Source: Lunatimonas sp. (lineage in GTDB: Bacteria > Bacteroidota > Bacteroidia > Cytophagales > Cyclobacteriaceae). Taken from it: a stretch of 64,000 nucleotides of DNA. The translations under genes were made by a program, and so were the position numbers. Shown piece by piece: positions 28,211-37,358 of the stretch (the stretch's first letter is position 1; every line of letters begins with the position of its first letter). Under the pieces are notes generated by a model that was not told where the DNA came from, searched no databases, and worked only from the letters and a program-made list of their open reading frames with translations. The stretch spans positions 90,523 through 154,522 of the forward strand of contig NZ_JAFIEU010000038.1 of the NCBI RefSeq assembly GCF_020832325.1, written 5' to 3'.

Positions 28211-28218
28211 CAAAGGTA
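28211..28218 (-). promoter_or_regulatory. -7 box (TACCTTTG) for gcvP
   Basis: TACCTTTG on the minus strand fits TAnnTTTG, predicting a start near 28204 and a leader of about 52 nt. Confidence 0.5.
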
Positions 28219-28277
28219 TGAATAAATTGTTGTAAAGATTGTGTTCAAAATCAATATCGTAATTGTTTTGATTTATA

Positions 28278-28285
28278 TAATTTTG
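28278..28285 (+). promoter_or_regulatory. -7 box (TAATTTTG) for the M28 peptidase gene
   Basis: TAATTTTG fits TAnnTTTG and lies 69 bp before the start codon, back to back with the gcvP promoter. No -33 TTG stands at the usual distance. Confidence 0.4.
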
Positions 28286-28354
28286 CAGCCTCAATTGTTC
28301 AAAAAGTAAGTTTAAAACCTTGAAATAGGTTCCAATTTAAACCTCAAATTCGTA

Positions 28355-29854
28355 ATGGTTAGTAAAAAGTGTGTTTTTGGGTGTGTGATCGCCCTGTTTA
28401 TGTCATTGAGCGCTCAGGCGCAATTAGCAGACCCTGTGAAGTATGCCGGCACGATTCAGGTGGCGGATTTGGAAAGACATTTGACCTACTTGGCGTCGGA
28501 TGAATTGGAAGGTAGAGATACTGGTGAAAAAGGGCAAAAGCTTGCTGCAGAATACCTCAGGAAGTTTTACCAGTCTTTGGGCTTACAGGGTCCAGTGAAC
28601 GGGGATTATTTCCAGAAATTTCAGCTTTCAAGCATCCTGTGGACTGAGGTGAATCTTCAGATAGGTAGGAAGAAGTTGACTGAGAATGTGGATTTCGTCT
28701 TCATGGGAGACGGAGATATGAAAAAGGCAGCCAAGGCCGACCTGGTCTTTTTGGGCATTGCCACCGATGAAAACCTCGCCAAAGTGGACGTCAACGGTAA
28801 ATTGGTCGGATTGTGGGCAATTGGAGAGCGTGCGGGCAGCTTTGCGGATAAGATCATGAGCAAAGGAGCAGCTGGTATCGTAGTGGTGACCATGGAGGGG
28901 CAGGCTAATTTTGACCGAATGGCAAATCGGTTTAAATCCCTTGCAGGAAGAGGCAGGCTGGGTTTTGATAAGCCAACAGAGCAAAGGCCTATCTTTATGG
29001 TGAGCTCTGAAAAGATGGCAGAGATTTTCGAAACCCCTGTGGAGGAACTGAAAGAGGCTGCCAAGGGCAATCCCGAATCCATCAAAGCCCAAAAGGCTAC
29101 CTACCGCGTAACCAAAAAGAAAAACTGGGTGGACACTGAAAATGTGATGGCATTCATTGAAGGAACTGACAAGAAAGAGGAAGTATTGGTGATATCCTCT
29201 CACTACGATCATGTGGGCATAAACAGTGATGGACAAATCAACAATGGAGCCGATGATGATGGATCTGGAACGGTCAGTGTCATGGAAATAGCAGAGGCAT
29301 TTGCGCTTGCTGCAAAAGACGGATTCAAACCCCGCCGATCTGTACTGTTTCTCAATGTGACCGGCGAAGAAAAAGGGCTACTTGGGTCTGAGTACTATGC
29401 GGAAAACCCGATTTTTCCTCTGGAAAATACGGTAAACAACCTGAACATCGACATGGTAGGTAGGATAGATTATGAATACGAGGGCAAGGAAAACCAAGAT
29501 TATGTCTATGTAATTGGATCGGAGATGCTTTCCTCCCAGCTCAAAGTCATCAGTGAATACAATAATATTACTTATTCAAATCTTATCTTGGACTACCGCT
29601 ATGATGCGGAAGACGATCCAAACCGGTTTTACTACCGCTCGGATCACTATAACTTTGCCAAACACAATATCCCGGTAATATTCTATTTCAATGGGGTGCA
29701 CGACGATTACCACCAGCCTACCGACACAGTGGATAAGATTGAGTTTGAACTGATGGAAAAACGGGCAAGATTGATCTTTCACACCGCATGGGACTTGGCA
29801 AACCGTGAGCATAGAACACCAGTGGACCGTGTAAATACACGTACAGATCGCTAA
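28355..29854 (+). CDS. Secreted M28-family aminopeptidase with PA domain
   Basis: The 499-residue protein has a signal peptide (to AQAQ, about residue 22), a short N-terminal part with SDELEGRDTGEKGQ, a PA-type insert (about residues 125-210, with KGAAGIVVVTMEGQ) and the M28 catalytic core. Zinc ligands are visible in SSHYDHVG, NGADDDGSG, TGEEKGLLGSEYY, NIDMVGR and DYHQPTDT. It would be periplasmic or exported and release N-terminal amino acids. It is transcribed alone, with a terminator right after it. Confidence 0.92.
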   Translation: MVSKKCVFGCVIALFMSLSAQAQLADPVKYAGTIQVADLERHLTYLASDELEGRDTGEKGQKLAAEYLRKFYQSLGLQGPVNGDYFQKFQLSSILWTEVNLQIGRKKLTENVDFVFMGDGDMKKAAKADLVFLGIATDENLAKVDVNGKLVGLWAIGERAGSFADKIMSKGAAGIVVVTMEGQANFDRMANRFKSLAGRGRLGFDKPTEQRPIFMVSSEKMAEIFETPVEELKEAAKGNPESIKAQKATYRVTKKKNWVDTENVMAFIEGTDKKEEVLVISSHYDHVGINSDGQINNGADDDGSGTVSVMEIAEAFALAAKDGFKPRRSVLFLNVTGEEKGLLGSEYYAENPIFPLENTVNNLNIDMVGRIDYEYEGKENQDYVYVIGSEMLSSQLKVISEYNNITYSNLILDYRYDAEDDPNRFYYRSDHYNFAKHNIPVIFYFNGVHDDYHQPTDTVDKIEFELMEKRARLIFHTAWDLANREHRTPVDRVNTRTDR

Positions 29855-29875
29855 AGACCGAATTTTTATCAAAAT

Positions 29876-29917
29876 GCCCCGACCGACTCAGCATCCCTGA
29901 CGGCCGGGGCTTTTTGT
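29876..29917 (+). terminator. Rho-independent terminator of the M28 peptidase gene
   Basis: GCCCCG and CCG pair with CGG and CGGGGC around a 14-nt loop with one internal mismatch, followed by TTTTTGTTTTT. Confidence 0.85.
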
Positions 29918-29978
29918 TTTTGGGGAATGTTTTTTTCATTATATTTATCCATTGATAAACCGATACCCTATATTGATT

Positions 29979-30593
29979 ATGAGCAAAGAGTCCTTTCCAT
30001 CTTCCGCATTCCGCGTATTTATACCCCTGTTTATAGTTTTTGGCGTTCATTCAGCCTGTGCCCAGACGGCACAGGATAGGGCTGTGCAGATCAAAACGGC
30101 CGTTATGGCGGCACCCGAAGGTACCCGTGAGGGAGCCAAGGTGTATGGGTATGATGCGAATGGCAAATTCGTGACACTTAGAAATGGTTCAAATGAAATG
30201 ATTTGTATTGCGGATGATCCCTCCGCAAGTGGCTTTAGTGTTTCCTGTTACCACCGAGACCTCGAACCCTTTATGGCAAGGGGCAGGGAGCTGAAAGATC
30301 AGGGGAAAAGCTTTAAGGAGATTTTTGATATCCGAGAGGAAGAGGTGAAGTCCGGCAAACTGAAAATGCCGAAGGACGGGGCCACCCTCTATGTGCTTAC
30401 GGCGTCTGCGGAGGATTTTGACACTTCGTCCGGAGAGGTGAAAAACCCCTACCTGAGGTACGTCGTTTATATCCCTTGGGCCACGCAGGAAAGCACCGGC
30501 CTACCGCTCAGTCCGGAGTCTCCGGGTATGCCTTGGATCATGGATCCCGGCACGCACCGGGCACATATCATGATCAATCCCCCGAAGAATTAG
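29979..30593 (+). CDS. Secreted hypothetical protein
   Basis: I start at ATG 29979 (MSKESFPSSAFRVF...). The frame extends to a TTG at 29952, which adds nine codons in front of an otherwise normal signal peptide ending in SACAQ. The mature protein (about 175 aa) has no recognised domain. It contains a pair of Cys (MICIADD and SVSCYHRD), a charged helical middle and a C-terminal segment MPWIMDPGTHRAHIMINPP that looks conserved. It is probably periplasmic. It stands alone before a long non-coding stretch. Confidence 0.65.
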   Translation: MSKESFPSSAFRVFIPLFIVFGVHSACAQTAQDRAVQIKTAVMAAPEGTREGAKVYGYDANGKFVTLRNGSNEMICIADDPSASGFSVSCYHRDLEPFMARGRELKDQGKSFKEIFDIREEEVKSGKLKMPKDGATLYVLTASAEDFDTSSGEVKNPYLRYVVYIPWATQESTGLPLSPESPGMPWIMDPGTHRAHIMINPPKN

Positions 30594-31311
30594 GAGCGAG
30601 CTTCCAGTTTCGATAATAAAAGTGTTCCAAGTGGCGGGCATTTGGTTTCTAGTAGGGTATTTCGTAGGCCATTGCAGATGGCATAAATGGATTTACGACT
30701 GCAAAGCAGGTTAGAAATAGTAGGATGTAGCGGATTCTAGACCCAGCTGGGGCATTCCTAGGATACCGATTATCAGTGATGTTGAAAGTCCTGTTGCTGG
30801 CCTAAAATACATACAATCCTAATATTCGATTTGGAGTGCAAATAAAAAATGCTGTGGGATTTCTAGTTATACCGTTTAAGGTGTGCGTAAAATTCTGATG
30901 CGTCTCGCCCGATATCCGGGCTAGTAGCGGTTTTTTCTAGGCAGTTGGATAAACGAGGGTTTGTTTTTCACTCCATTTCCCTAAGGAGTAATCAGCAATA
31001 GCGTCCAAATCATCGTCTGCCTTTACAGATAAAACGTAATTATGCTGCAAATTTAACGCCCTTTCGGTGCAGTCCTAAGATAGCGGAAAAATATAGATGT
31101 GTTGGAGCGATCCAATTCTTTTGGCTACATCCCATCGTTTTTGGGAAAGGTAGAGCGGAGGAGGATTCGACCCCGGGTGGGTCGTGCCGGCCGGGTAGTA
31201 CCGCCACGAAATTGAAATCGGCAGCTTTTTTTACACAAAGGAGGTAGAAAGGTTTTTTTGGATTGCGATTATTTTTGCTTTCCACTAACAAATGCGGGAT
31301 TTGGATTTTTG
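30594..31311. other. 718-bp stretch without intact genes; degenerate DNA
   Basis: No complete convincing gene is seen on either strand. On the minus strand a ParE-like fragment lies at 30937-31050. A GCCCG/CGGGC hairpin followed by a T run sits at about 30906-30936. At 31151-31185 the minus strand reads like the 3' part of a tRNA T-arm but does not fold. The stretch looks like a graveyard of a small toxin locus. Confidence 0.6.
30937..31050 (-). pseudogene. Truncated ParE/RelE-type toxin remnant
   Basis: Translated on the minus strand, about 37 codons ending at a TAG at 30937 include NYVLSVKADDDLDAIADYS and then LGKWSEKQTLVY, which matches the N-terminal third of ParE toxins (a strand, the A-xx-DL-xx-I-xDY helix, then W-xxxQ-xxxY). 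The frame then diverges (PTA) and stops, so about 60 C-terminal residues of a normal toxin are missing. There is no ATG; a TTG at 31050 is the only start-like codon. No antitoxin gene is recognisable upstream. The family call rests on pattern recognition. Confidence 0.65.
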
Positions 31312-32139
31312 CTATTTTACTACCAGCTCTACCCTTCGGTTTTTCTGTTTTTCGGCGTCCGTACGGTTGTGGCTGATGGGAGAGACGGGGCCTACACCGA
31401 TGGCCTCCAGTTGGTGGGTGGGTATTCCTGCTTTTTTGGTTAGATGGTCGACTACGGCAGTCGCGCGTTTTTTGGAAAGGTCCAGATTATGGGCAAAGGT
31501 ACCCGTATTATCCGTGTGCCCTACCACATACACATTTACCGAGGGATTTGCCAGTAGAAAGCGGGCAATTTCTTCCAGTGTTTCGGATGATTCTTGTTTT
31601 ATTTCTGCTTTATCGCTGTCAAATAGAATACCATAGAAGATAGCCCGACCAGCGTCTAGCAATTCCTGTTTGATTTCTTCTGCGGATAGGATTATGGACT
31701 GATCCATGGCTTCTTCCCGCACGGATTCTACCCGGTAGGTACCGCTATTGTCTGAAGAAACCCGGGTCCACCAGGTTTGTCCCGATACCTTCACGGACAG
31801 GTACACCTCACCTCTACTCTCATATAGGGCGGATCCTCCTTTGGAAATTACAGCATTTTTGTAGTTTTCTATTATCTCTGCAGCGGAGGGTCTTTTTTCA
31901 AATTCACCTTGAAACTCAAACCAACTGTCAATAAAATATCCACTCTTTGTCACGTCTTCCAACGATCCGTCGGATGAGGTCATTTTGACTTTTAGCCGAT
32001 TAAAGGCATTTTCTTCACAGAAACTGACCTTGTGGTTTGGCAGGTGGTTGAATAGCGGATGTCGATCACAGGCGAATGCTCTACACGATGCACCGATTGA
32101 AATGAAAAGTACCAGGTAGTGAATAAATAAAGTCTTCAT
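31312..32139 (-). CDS. OmpA-family protein
   Basis: The 275-residue protein has a signal peptide (to about residue 23), a unique N-terminal domain of about 140 residues with three Cys near its start, and a C-terminal OmpA-like peptidoglycan-binding domain. The latter shows ILFDSDKAEIKQES, NVYVVGHTDNTG, LSKKRATAVVDHL and NRRVELVVK. It would tether the outer membrane to peptidoglycan. The N-terminal part resembles that of other Bacteroidota OmpA-like proteins whose role is unknown. No partner gene adjoins. Confidence 0.9.
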   Translation of the reverse strand: MKTLFIHYLVLFISIGASCRAFACDRHPLFNHLPNHKVSFCEENAFNRLKVKMTSSDGSLEDVTKSGYFIDSWFEFQGEFEKRPSAAEIIENYKNAVISKGGSALYESRGEVYLSVKVSGQTWWTRVSSDNSGTYRVESVREEAMDQSIILSAEEIKQELLDAGRAIFYGILFDSDKAEIKQESSETLEEIARFLLANPSVNVYVVGHTDNTGTFAHNLDLSKKRATAVVDHLTKKAGIPTHQLEAIGVGPVSPISHNRTDAEKQKNRRVELVVK

Positions 32140-32165
32140 AGGGAGGTTTTTTTATCTACGAATAG

Positions 32166-32173
32166 CAAAAATA
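32166..32173 (-). promoter_or_regulatory. -7 box (TATTTTTG) for the OmpA-family gene
   Basis: TATTTTTG on the minus strand fits TAnnTTTG and lies 27 bp before the start codon. Confidence 0.4.
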
Positions 32174-32339
32174 GTATAACTTCATGGTATAGTAATTATG
32201 TATAGGCATCTAAAAGGTACATTTTATTCGTATTTGAGGGTAATTTCTTACTAGGTTCAGATGCCTGTCTGCAGCAAGGTTCAAGCATCGAATCGCTACA
32301 TCAAGGAAGGGATTGGTGATTCCACTGCCTAAATTGACG

Positions 32340-32347
32340 TATCTTTG
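32340..32347 (+). promoter_or_regulatory. -7 box (TATCTTTG) for the radical SAM gene
   Basis: TATCTTTG fits TAnnTTTG and covers the TTG at 32345 that could otherwise be read as a start. It therefore favours translation from the ATG at 32372. Confidence 0.5.
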
Positions 32348-32371
32348 TCTCCTATTTCACGTGTCGTTGCC

Positions 32372-34576
32372 ATGTCCAGAGAACTTCTACTTATCACACC
32401 CCCATTCACCCAGCTCAATACCCCTTATCCGGCTACTGCTTATATCAAAGGGTTTTTGGCTACCAAAAACATATCCTCATTTCAGATGGATTTGGGGATT
32501 GAGGTTACTTTGGAGTTGTTTACCGCACGGTCTTTCGCACGCATATTTGAATTGGCAGAGGGAATGGAGGGCTTGAGTGATAATTCGCGGCGGATTTTGG
32601 CACTCAAAAAAGAATATCTCGGTCCACTGAATCAGGTAATCGGGTTTTTGCAGGGTAAGAACCTATCTTTTGCAAGGCAGGTTTGTAGTATGGACTATCT
32701 GCCTAGAGCCTCCCGGTTTGATCAATTGGATGACCTGGATTGGGCATTTGGGCACATGGGTATGGTGGATAAAGCCAAGCATTTAGCTACCCTGTATCTG
32801 GAGGATCTTTCCGATTTTATCGTTGAGTGTGTGGATCCGCATTTTGGCTTCAGCCGGTACGCAGAAGTTCTTGGGCAGAGTGCCAACCAATTTGACGAAT
32901 TGTACGCAACACTACAGGAGCCACCTACCTTTGTAGATGCGATTGCCCTGGGCATTTTGGAAAAGCGGATAGCGGAGGTAGACCCAAAAATGGTGTGTTT
33001 TTCTGTTCCTTTTCCAGGTAATCTTTACAGTGCCTTTCGATGTGCAGGCTGGATAAAGGAGCATTTTCCGCATTTGGTTACCTGTATGGGCGGAGGATTT
33101 CCCAATACGGAGCTTCGTTCGCTGAAGGATTCTCGGGTTTTTCAGTTCTTTGATTTTATCACGCTGGATGATGGGGAGAGGCCCATTGAGTTGCTGGCCA
33201 ATCACGTGCTGGCGACGGAAGGCTCCAAAACCTCCCTACCATTGCTCAAGCGAACCTACATGCTTAACGATGGGCAGGTTTTTTACAACAACACTTCTAC
33301 ACTTCCAGATTATCGGCAGTCCGAAGTGGGTACTCCAGATTACAGCGATCTTCGGTTAAATGAGTACATTTCTGTGATTGAAATTGCCAATCCCATGCAT
33401 AGTCTTTGGAGCGACGGGAGGTGGAACAAGCTCACCATGGCCCATGGGTGTTATTGGGGAAAATGTACCTTTTGCGACGTTTCGTTGGACTACATTAAAG
33501 TATACGAGCCTGTAGCGGCAAGGATGTTAGTGGATCGAATGCAGATTCTTGTGGAGCAAACAGGAACCACTGGCTTTCATTTTGTCGATGAAGCAGCGCC
33601 GCCGGCGTTGATGCGGGAATTGGCGCTGGAGATCATTCGGAGAGGGCTTCAAGTGACTTGGTGGACGAATATCCGTTTTGAGAAGCGATTCACCCGAGAC
33701 CTTTGCCGTTTGCTGAAGCATTCAGGTTGTATCGCTGTTTCGGGAGGCCTCGAGGTTGCTTCGGACCGCTTGCTGGCGTTGATCGACAAGGGAGTTACGG
33801 TAGAGCAAGTGGCCCGTGTTACGCGAAATTTCACCGAGTCGGGCATCATGGTTCATGCCTACCTGATGTATGGATACCCTACACAAACGGTTCAAGAAAC
33901 CATTGACAGCATGGAAATGGTCCGCCAACTTTTTGAGGAAGGGGTGTTACAGTCCGGCTTTTGGCATCGTTTTGCCCTAACAGCCCATAGTCCCATTGGG
34001 CTAAACCCAGAGGCGTTTCAGGTCATTCCTGAACGGGCAGAAGTGACTTTTGCGGACAACGAGGTGCCGTTTCGGGATAAGACAGGGGTAGACCATGCCC
34101 GATTTAGTTTTGGTCTAAAAAAATCTCTGTTCAATTTTATGCACGGGATAGGCTTTGAAATGCCTCTTCAAGACTGGTTTGACTTCAAGGTACCCAAAAC
34201 GCGTGTGCCCCTAGATTTTATAGCCACCTGCCTGGAGGCAGACGACGCCTATCAGATCAATCCGTTGGGTAGGCTAATCTGGCTCGGAAGTCATCCGGAA
34301 GTTCAGGAGCACGTCAAAACGAAAAAGGGACGTCGCAGGGAAATGTCCGAGTGGACGATTCATACTTCGGGCGATACATGGACCATTGCTCTAGACCGGG
34401 AAATAGGGGGGTGGATGCAGGATTTTTTGGAGCGAATTCGGCCGGGTGCAGGACCTTTGATCACCTGGAAGTCCACAAAGGCAGAGTTTGAAGAGTTGGG
34501 GTTTGGAGACTTCGAACCATTTTGGGCCTCAAAGGCTGTAACAGTCTTGCGAAAAGCAGGATTACTAGTGGTCTGA
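32372..34576 (+). CDS. B12-binding-domain-type radical SAM protein, CX4CX2C cluster
   Basis: The 734-residue protein begins MSRELLLITPPFTQLNTPYPA, typical of the cobalamin-domain radical SAM superfamily, and has a Rossmann-like region (KMVCFSVPFPGNLYSA, CMGGGFPNTEL). Its DxHxxG cobalamin motif is not seen. The radical SAM core carries HGCYWGKCTFCDVSLDY. The three Cys (360, 365, 368) are spaced CX4CX2C rather than CX3CX2C. GFHFVDEAAPP, SGGLEVASDRLL and YLMYGYPTQT are the expected later strands. The reaction is unknown. It stands alone. Confidence 0.85.
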   Translation: MSRELLLITPPFTQLNTPYPATAYIKGFLATKNISSFQMDLGIEVTLELFTARSFARIFELAEGMEGLSDNSRRILALKKEYLGPLNQVIGFLQGKNLSFARQVCSMDYLPRASRFDQLDDLDWAFGHMGMVDKAKHLATLYLEDLSDFIVECVDPHFGFSRYAEVLGQSANQFDELYATLQEPPTFVDAIALGILEKRIAEVDPKMVCFSVPFPGNLYSAFRCAGWIKEHFPHLVTCMGGGFPNTELRSLKDSRVFQFFDFITLDDGERPIELLANHVLATEGSKTSLPLLKRTYMLNDGQVFYNNTSTLPDYRQSEVGTPDYSDLRLNEYISVIEIANPMHSLWSDGRWNKLTMAHGCYWGKCTFCDVSLDYIKVYEPVAARMLVDRMQILVEQTGTTGFHFVDEAAPPALMRELALEIIRRGLQVTWWTNIRFEKRFTRDLCRLLKHSGCIAVSGGLEVASDRLLALIDKGVTVEQVARVTRNFTESGIMVHAYLMYGYPTQTVQETIDSMEMVRQLFEEGVLQSGFWHRFALTAHSPIGLNPEAFQVIPERAEVTFADNEVPFRDKTGVDHARFSFGLKKSLFNFMHGIGFEMPLQDWFDFKVPKTRVPLDFIATCLEADDAYQINPLGRLIWLGSHPEVQEHVKTKKGRRREMSEWTIHTSGDTWTIALDREIGGWMQDFLERIRPGAGPLITWKSTKAEFEELGFGDFEPFWASKAVTVLRKAGLLVV

Positions 34577-34595
34577 CTTTACACAAACAGGTGGT

Positions 34596-35957
34596 CTATT
34601 TGTTTTTGTATTTGGATTGTGTTTTAAGCTGGCTGCGGTTTTTTTTCGCTTTGGAATGCTTATTTCCTTTTTTCTTTTCTACAGGCTTAAACGGATTCGA
34701 GCCTGGTTTCCCTTTTTTGTCGTGAAAAGCACCTTTAAACTCCGGGTTTTCCCTTCGTTTTTGCAGATCGATCTCTCTTTCATATTCCTGCTTTTCCACA
34801 AAGGGGGTAGGCGGGACTTCTACACCTTCGGGAAGGCTGAGTTCTAAAACTTGCATTCGGATAATGCCTTCAATTTTTTCGAAATGATACGCTTCTGCCG
34901 GATTGACAAAAGTAATCGCTTCCCCGTCTTTTTCAGCCCGGCCTGTTCGCCCGATTCGGTGTACATAGTCATCGTAGATAAGCGGCACATCGAAGTTGAT
35001 TACATGGCTCACTTCGGTGATGTCAAGGCCTCTTGCAGCCACATCGGTTGCTACTAGAATGCGAATATCTCCTGCTTTGAATAAATCCATGGAATGGATT
35101 CGGGTGTTTTGCCCCTTGTTGGCATGAATCACTTTTACTTCACCCAGATCTCTACGGCCTAGGTAATTGGAGACTGCCTCGGCATTTTTTCTGGATTTGG
35201 TAAACACAATCACCCGTTTGAGTTCTTGCTGGCGAAGCAAAAATTCCAGTAGGTGTATTTTGGTTTTTAAATTTGGTACCGCGTACTTAATCTGTCGAAT
35301 GGTTTCTGCTGTGGTGGCCTGGGGGGTTATCTCTACCCTTTCCGGGAATTCAAGAAACTCCTGTGATAACACCTCTACTCTGCCACTGAAGGTAGCAGAG
35401 AACAACATGTTTTGGCGTTTCACGGGGATTACCTCTAAAATCGCCCGGATCTGAGGCATAAATCCCATATCCAACATCTTGTCCGCTTCGTCCATGACCA
35501 TTGTTTTAAGGTCTCTGGTGAAGATTTCACCCCGGTTGTACAAATCCAAAAACCTTCCCGGAGTGGAAATGATAAGATCTACACCTTCCTGCAGCGCTTC
35601 GATTTGACTTTTTGGGCCTACACCGCCATATAAGCTCACCGAACGAATGTCGGTGTATTTGCCAAATCGATTTACTTCCTCTGTAATCTGAAGTACCAAT
35701 TCCCGCGTTGGAGCCAGCACCATGCCCCGTGGATGTTTGCCCTGGGCATATTTTAGTTTGAAAAGAATGGGCAGAAGGTAGGCAGCCGTTTTGCCGGTTC
35801 CTGTCTGCGCGATGCCCAATAGGTCGTGTCCAGCTAATGCCAACGGCAATGCCTGGGCTTGGATGGGGGTTGGTTTTTCGTACCCGGCTTCTGTAATGGC
35901 AAGTAAAAGTTGTTTGTTAAGCTTAAAATTCTCGAAACTTTGCGGGGTATCGGACAT
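34596..35957 (-). CDS. DEAD-box ATP-dependent RNA helicase (RhlE-like)
   Basis: The 453-residue helicase has all core motifs in order: Q motif (FENFKLNKQ...PTPIQ), AQTGTGKT, PTRELVLQ, STPGR, DEAD (VMDEADKMLDMGF), SAT (FSATFS), VIVFTKSRKNAE, ATDVAARGLDI and HRIGRTGR. After about residue 370 comes a low-complexity basic tail rich in Lys, Asn and Ser, typical of cold-shock and ribosome-assembly helicases of the RhlE group. It is divergent from the dihydroorotase gene, 51 bp apart. Confidence 0.93.
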   Translation of the reverse strand: MSDTPQSFENFKLNKQLLLAITEAGYEKPTPIQAQALPLALAGHDLLGIAQTGTGKTAAYLLPILFKLKYAQGKHPRGMVLAPTRELVLQITEEVNRFGKYTDIRSVSLYGGVGPKSQIEALQEGVDLIISTPGRFLDLYNRGEIFTRDLKTMVMDEADKMLDMGFMPQIRAILEVIPVKRQNMLFSATFSGRVEVLSQEFLEFPERVEITPQATTAETIRQIKYAVPNLKTKIHLLEFLLRQQELKRVIVFTKSRKNAEAVSNYLGRRDLGEVKVIHANKGQNTRIHSMDLFKAGDIRILVATDVAARGLDITEVSHVINFDVPLIYDDYVHRIGRTGRAEKDGEAITFVNPAEAYHFEKIEGIIRMQVLELSLPEGVEVPPTPFVEKQEYEREIDLQKRRENPEFKGAFHDKKGKPGSNPFKPVEKKKGNKHSKAKKNRSQLKTQSKYKNK

Positions 35958-36008
35958 GATTTTTCTAATTTTAGGTCGGAAAAGGAACGATTACCTAACT
36001 GCAATACC

Positions 36009-37349
36009 ATGAAGAAGATATTGATCCGAAATGCAAATATAGTGAATGAGGGCAAGATTATCAGTGGAGATGTCTTTATAAAGGAAGGGTTGATTTTTTC
36101 CGTGGGTCCAGATCTGCCGGATTATGAGGCAGATATTTCGGTAGACGCCTCCGGAAAGTACTTGCTACCCGGATTGATTGATGACCAGGTCCATTTTCGG
36201 GAGCCGGGATTGACACACAAGGCCGATATTTATTCCGAAAGTCGCGCAGCGGTGGCCGGCGGGATCACTTCCTATATGGAGATGCCAAATACCCAGCCTC
36301 AAACAGTTACTTTGGAGCTGTTGGAAGAGAAATATGAGTTAGCTGCTGAAAAATCCCTAGCCAACTACTCCTTTTATATGGGGGCTACGAACGACAACCT
36401 GTCCGAGCTGCTCAAAGTGGATCCTGCAAACGTTTGTGGGATCAAGGTTTTCCAAGGTTCCTCTACGGGCAATATGTTGGTGGACAATCCGGAGACGCTG
36501 GAAAACATTTTTCGGGAGTGTAAACTTCTGATTGCTACACACAGTGAAAATGACAACATCATCCGGGATAACCTGGAGAGGTATACGAGCGAGTACGGTG
36601 ACGATATCCCTGTCAGTTGCCACCCGAAGATCCGTTCTGCGGAGGCATGTTATGATGCGTCTAAGCGAGTCGTGGATTTGGCGAGGAAATACGGGACCAA
36701 GTTGCACGTACTTCACATTAGCACGGCACGGGAGGTAGCATTGTTTGACGACAGTCTACCTTTGGAGGCCAAGCGCATCACAGCGGAGGCCTGTGTTCAT
36801 CATTTATGGTTTTCGGATGCGGATTATGCGGAAAAGGGCAATTTAATCAAGTGGAATCCAGCGGTAAAGACAGCAGAGGATAGGGCTGAAATACTGGCAG
36901 GGGTGCTGCGCGGGAACATTGATGTGATCGCCACGGATCATGCGCCACACACCAAAGAGGAAAAGTCCCAGATTTATGGTAAGGCACCTTCTGGTGGGCC
37001 GTTGGTGCAGCACAGCTTGGTAGCATTGTTGGAAATGCACCATCAGGGAAAGATAAGCTTGGAGGAGATTGTGCAGAAAACCAGCCACAATGTCGCAGTG
37101 CTATTCGAGGTGGAGAAGCGTGGATACATCCGTCCGGGTTACCATGCTGACCTGGTGCTGGTGGACCTGAATGATCCCTGGACGGTAGCTTCAGGCAATA
37201 TTCTATATAAGTGTGGATGGTCTCCATTTGAGGGGCAAACCTTTCGCAGTCGGGTAACTCATACGGTCGTTTCCGGACATTTGGTGTACGAAAATGGGGA
37301 GTTTCACGAAGAGGTAAAGGGTAGTCGTTTAAAATTTCAAAGAAAATAA
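36009..37349 (+). CDS. pyrC: Dihydroorotase
   Basis: Dihydroorotase closes carbamoyl aspartate to dihydroorotate in pyrimidine synthesis. The start is the ATG at 36009 (MKKILIRNANIV); the frame runs 33 codons further upstream into the helicase gene and is not expected to be translated. Zinc ligands are in LIDDQVHFREPGL (HxR; the first ligand is Gln-Val-His here rather than HxHxR). Further metal and substrate residues lie in EMPNTQPQT, ATHSEND, HVLHISTARE and VIATDHAPH. The 446-residue length fits the type I enzyme. The DQVHFR sequence is a known variant in Bacteroidota. Confidence 0.92.
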   Translation: MKKILIRNANIVNEGKIISGDVFIKEGLIFSVGPDLPDYEADISVDASGKYLLPGLIDDQVHFREPGLTHKADIYSESRAAVAGGITSYMEMPNTQPQTVTLELLEEKYELAAEKSLANYSFYMGATNDNLSELLKVDPANVCGIKVFQGSSTGNMLVDNPETLENIFRECKLLIATHSENDNIIRDNLERYTSEYGDDIPVSCHPKIRSAEACYDASKRVVDLARKYGTKLHVLHISTAREVALFDDSLPLEAKRITAEACVHHLWFSDADYAEKGNLIKWNPAVKTAEDRAEILAGVLRGNIDVIATDHAPHTKEEKSQIYGKAPSGGPLVQHSLVALLEMHHQGKISLEEIVQKTSHNVAVLFEVEKRGYIRPGYHADLVLVDLNDPWTVASGNILYKCGWSPFEGQTFRSRVTHTVVSGHLVYENGEFHEEVKGSRLKFQRK

Positions 37350-37358
37350 TCAAAGCTG

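Noticed and set aside
28153..28354. Possible glycine riboswitch before gcvP
   Set aside because: The predicted leader is only about 50 nt and shows no paired aptamer sequence.
31151..31185. Minus strand reads like a tRNA T-arm and acceptor end (GGGTCGAATCC...CTCTACC)
   Set aside because: The T stem does not pair, there is no D or anticodon arm upstream, and the loop is irregular. It may be a tRNA-derived scrap but cannot be supported as an RNA gene.
31040..31291. 83-codon minus-strand ORF in the gene-poor region
   Set aside because: The translation has no domain, overlaps the ParE remnant in another frame and shows no signal or start context.
32345..32371. Upstream TTG start for the radical SAM gene
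   Set aside because: The TTG lies within a TAnnTTTG box; the ATG at 32372 begins a typical family N-terminus.
36009..37349. Dihydroorotase treated as inactive because HxHxR reads DQVHFR
   Set aside because: I recall the QxHxR variant in Bacteroidota dihydroorotases, and all later metal and substrate residues are intact.
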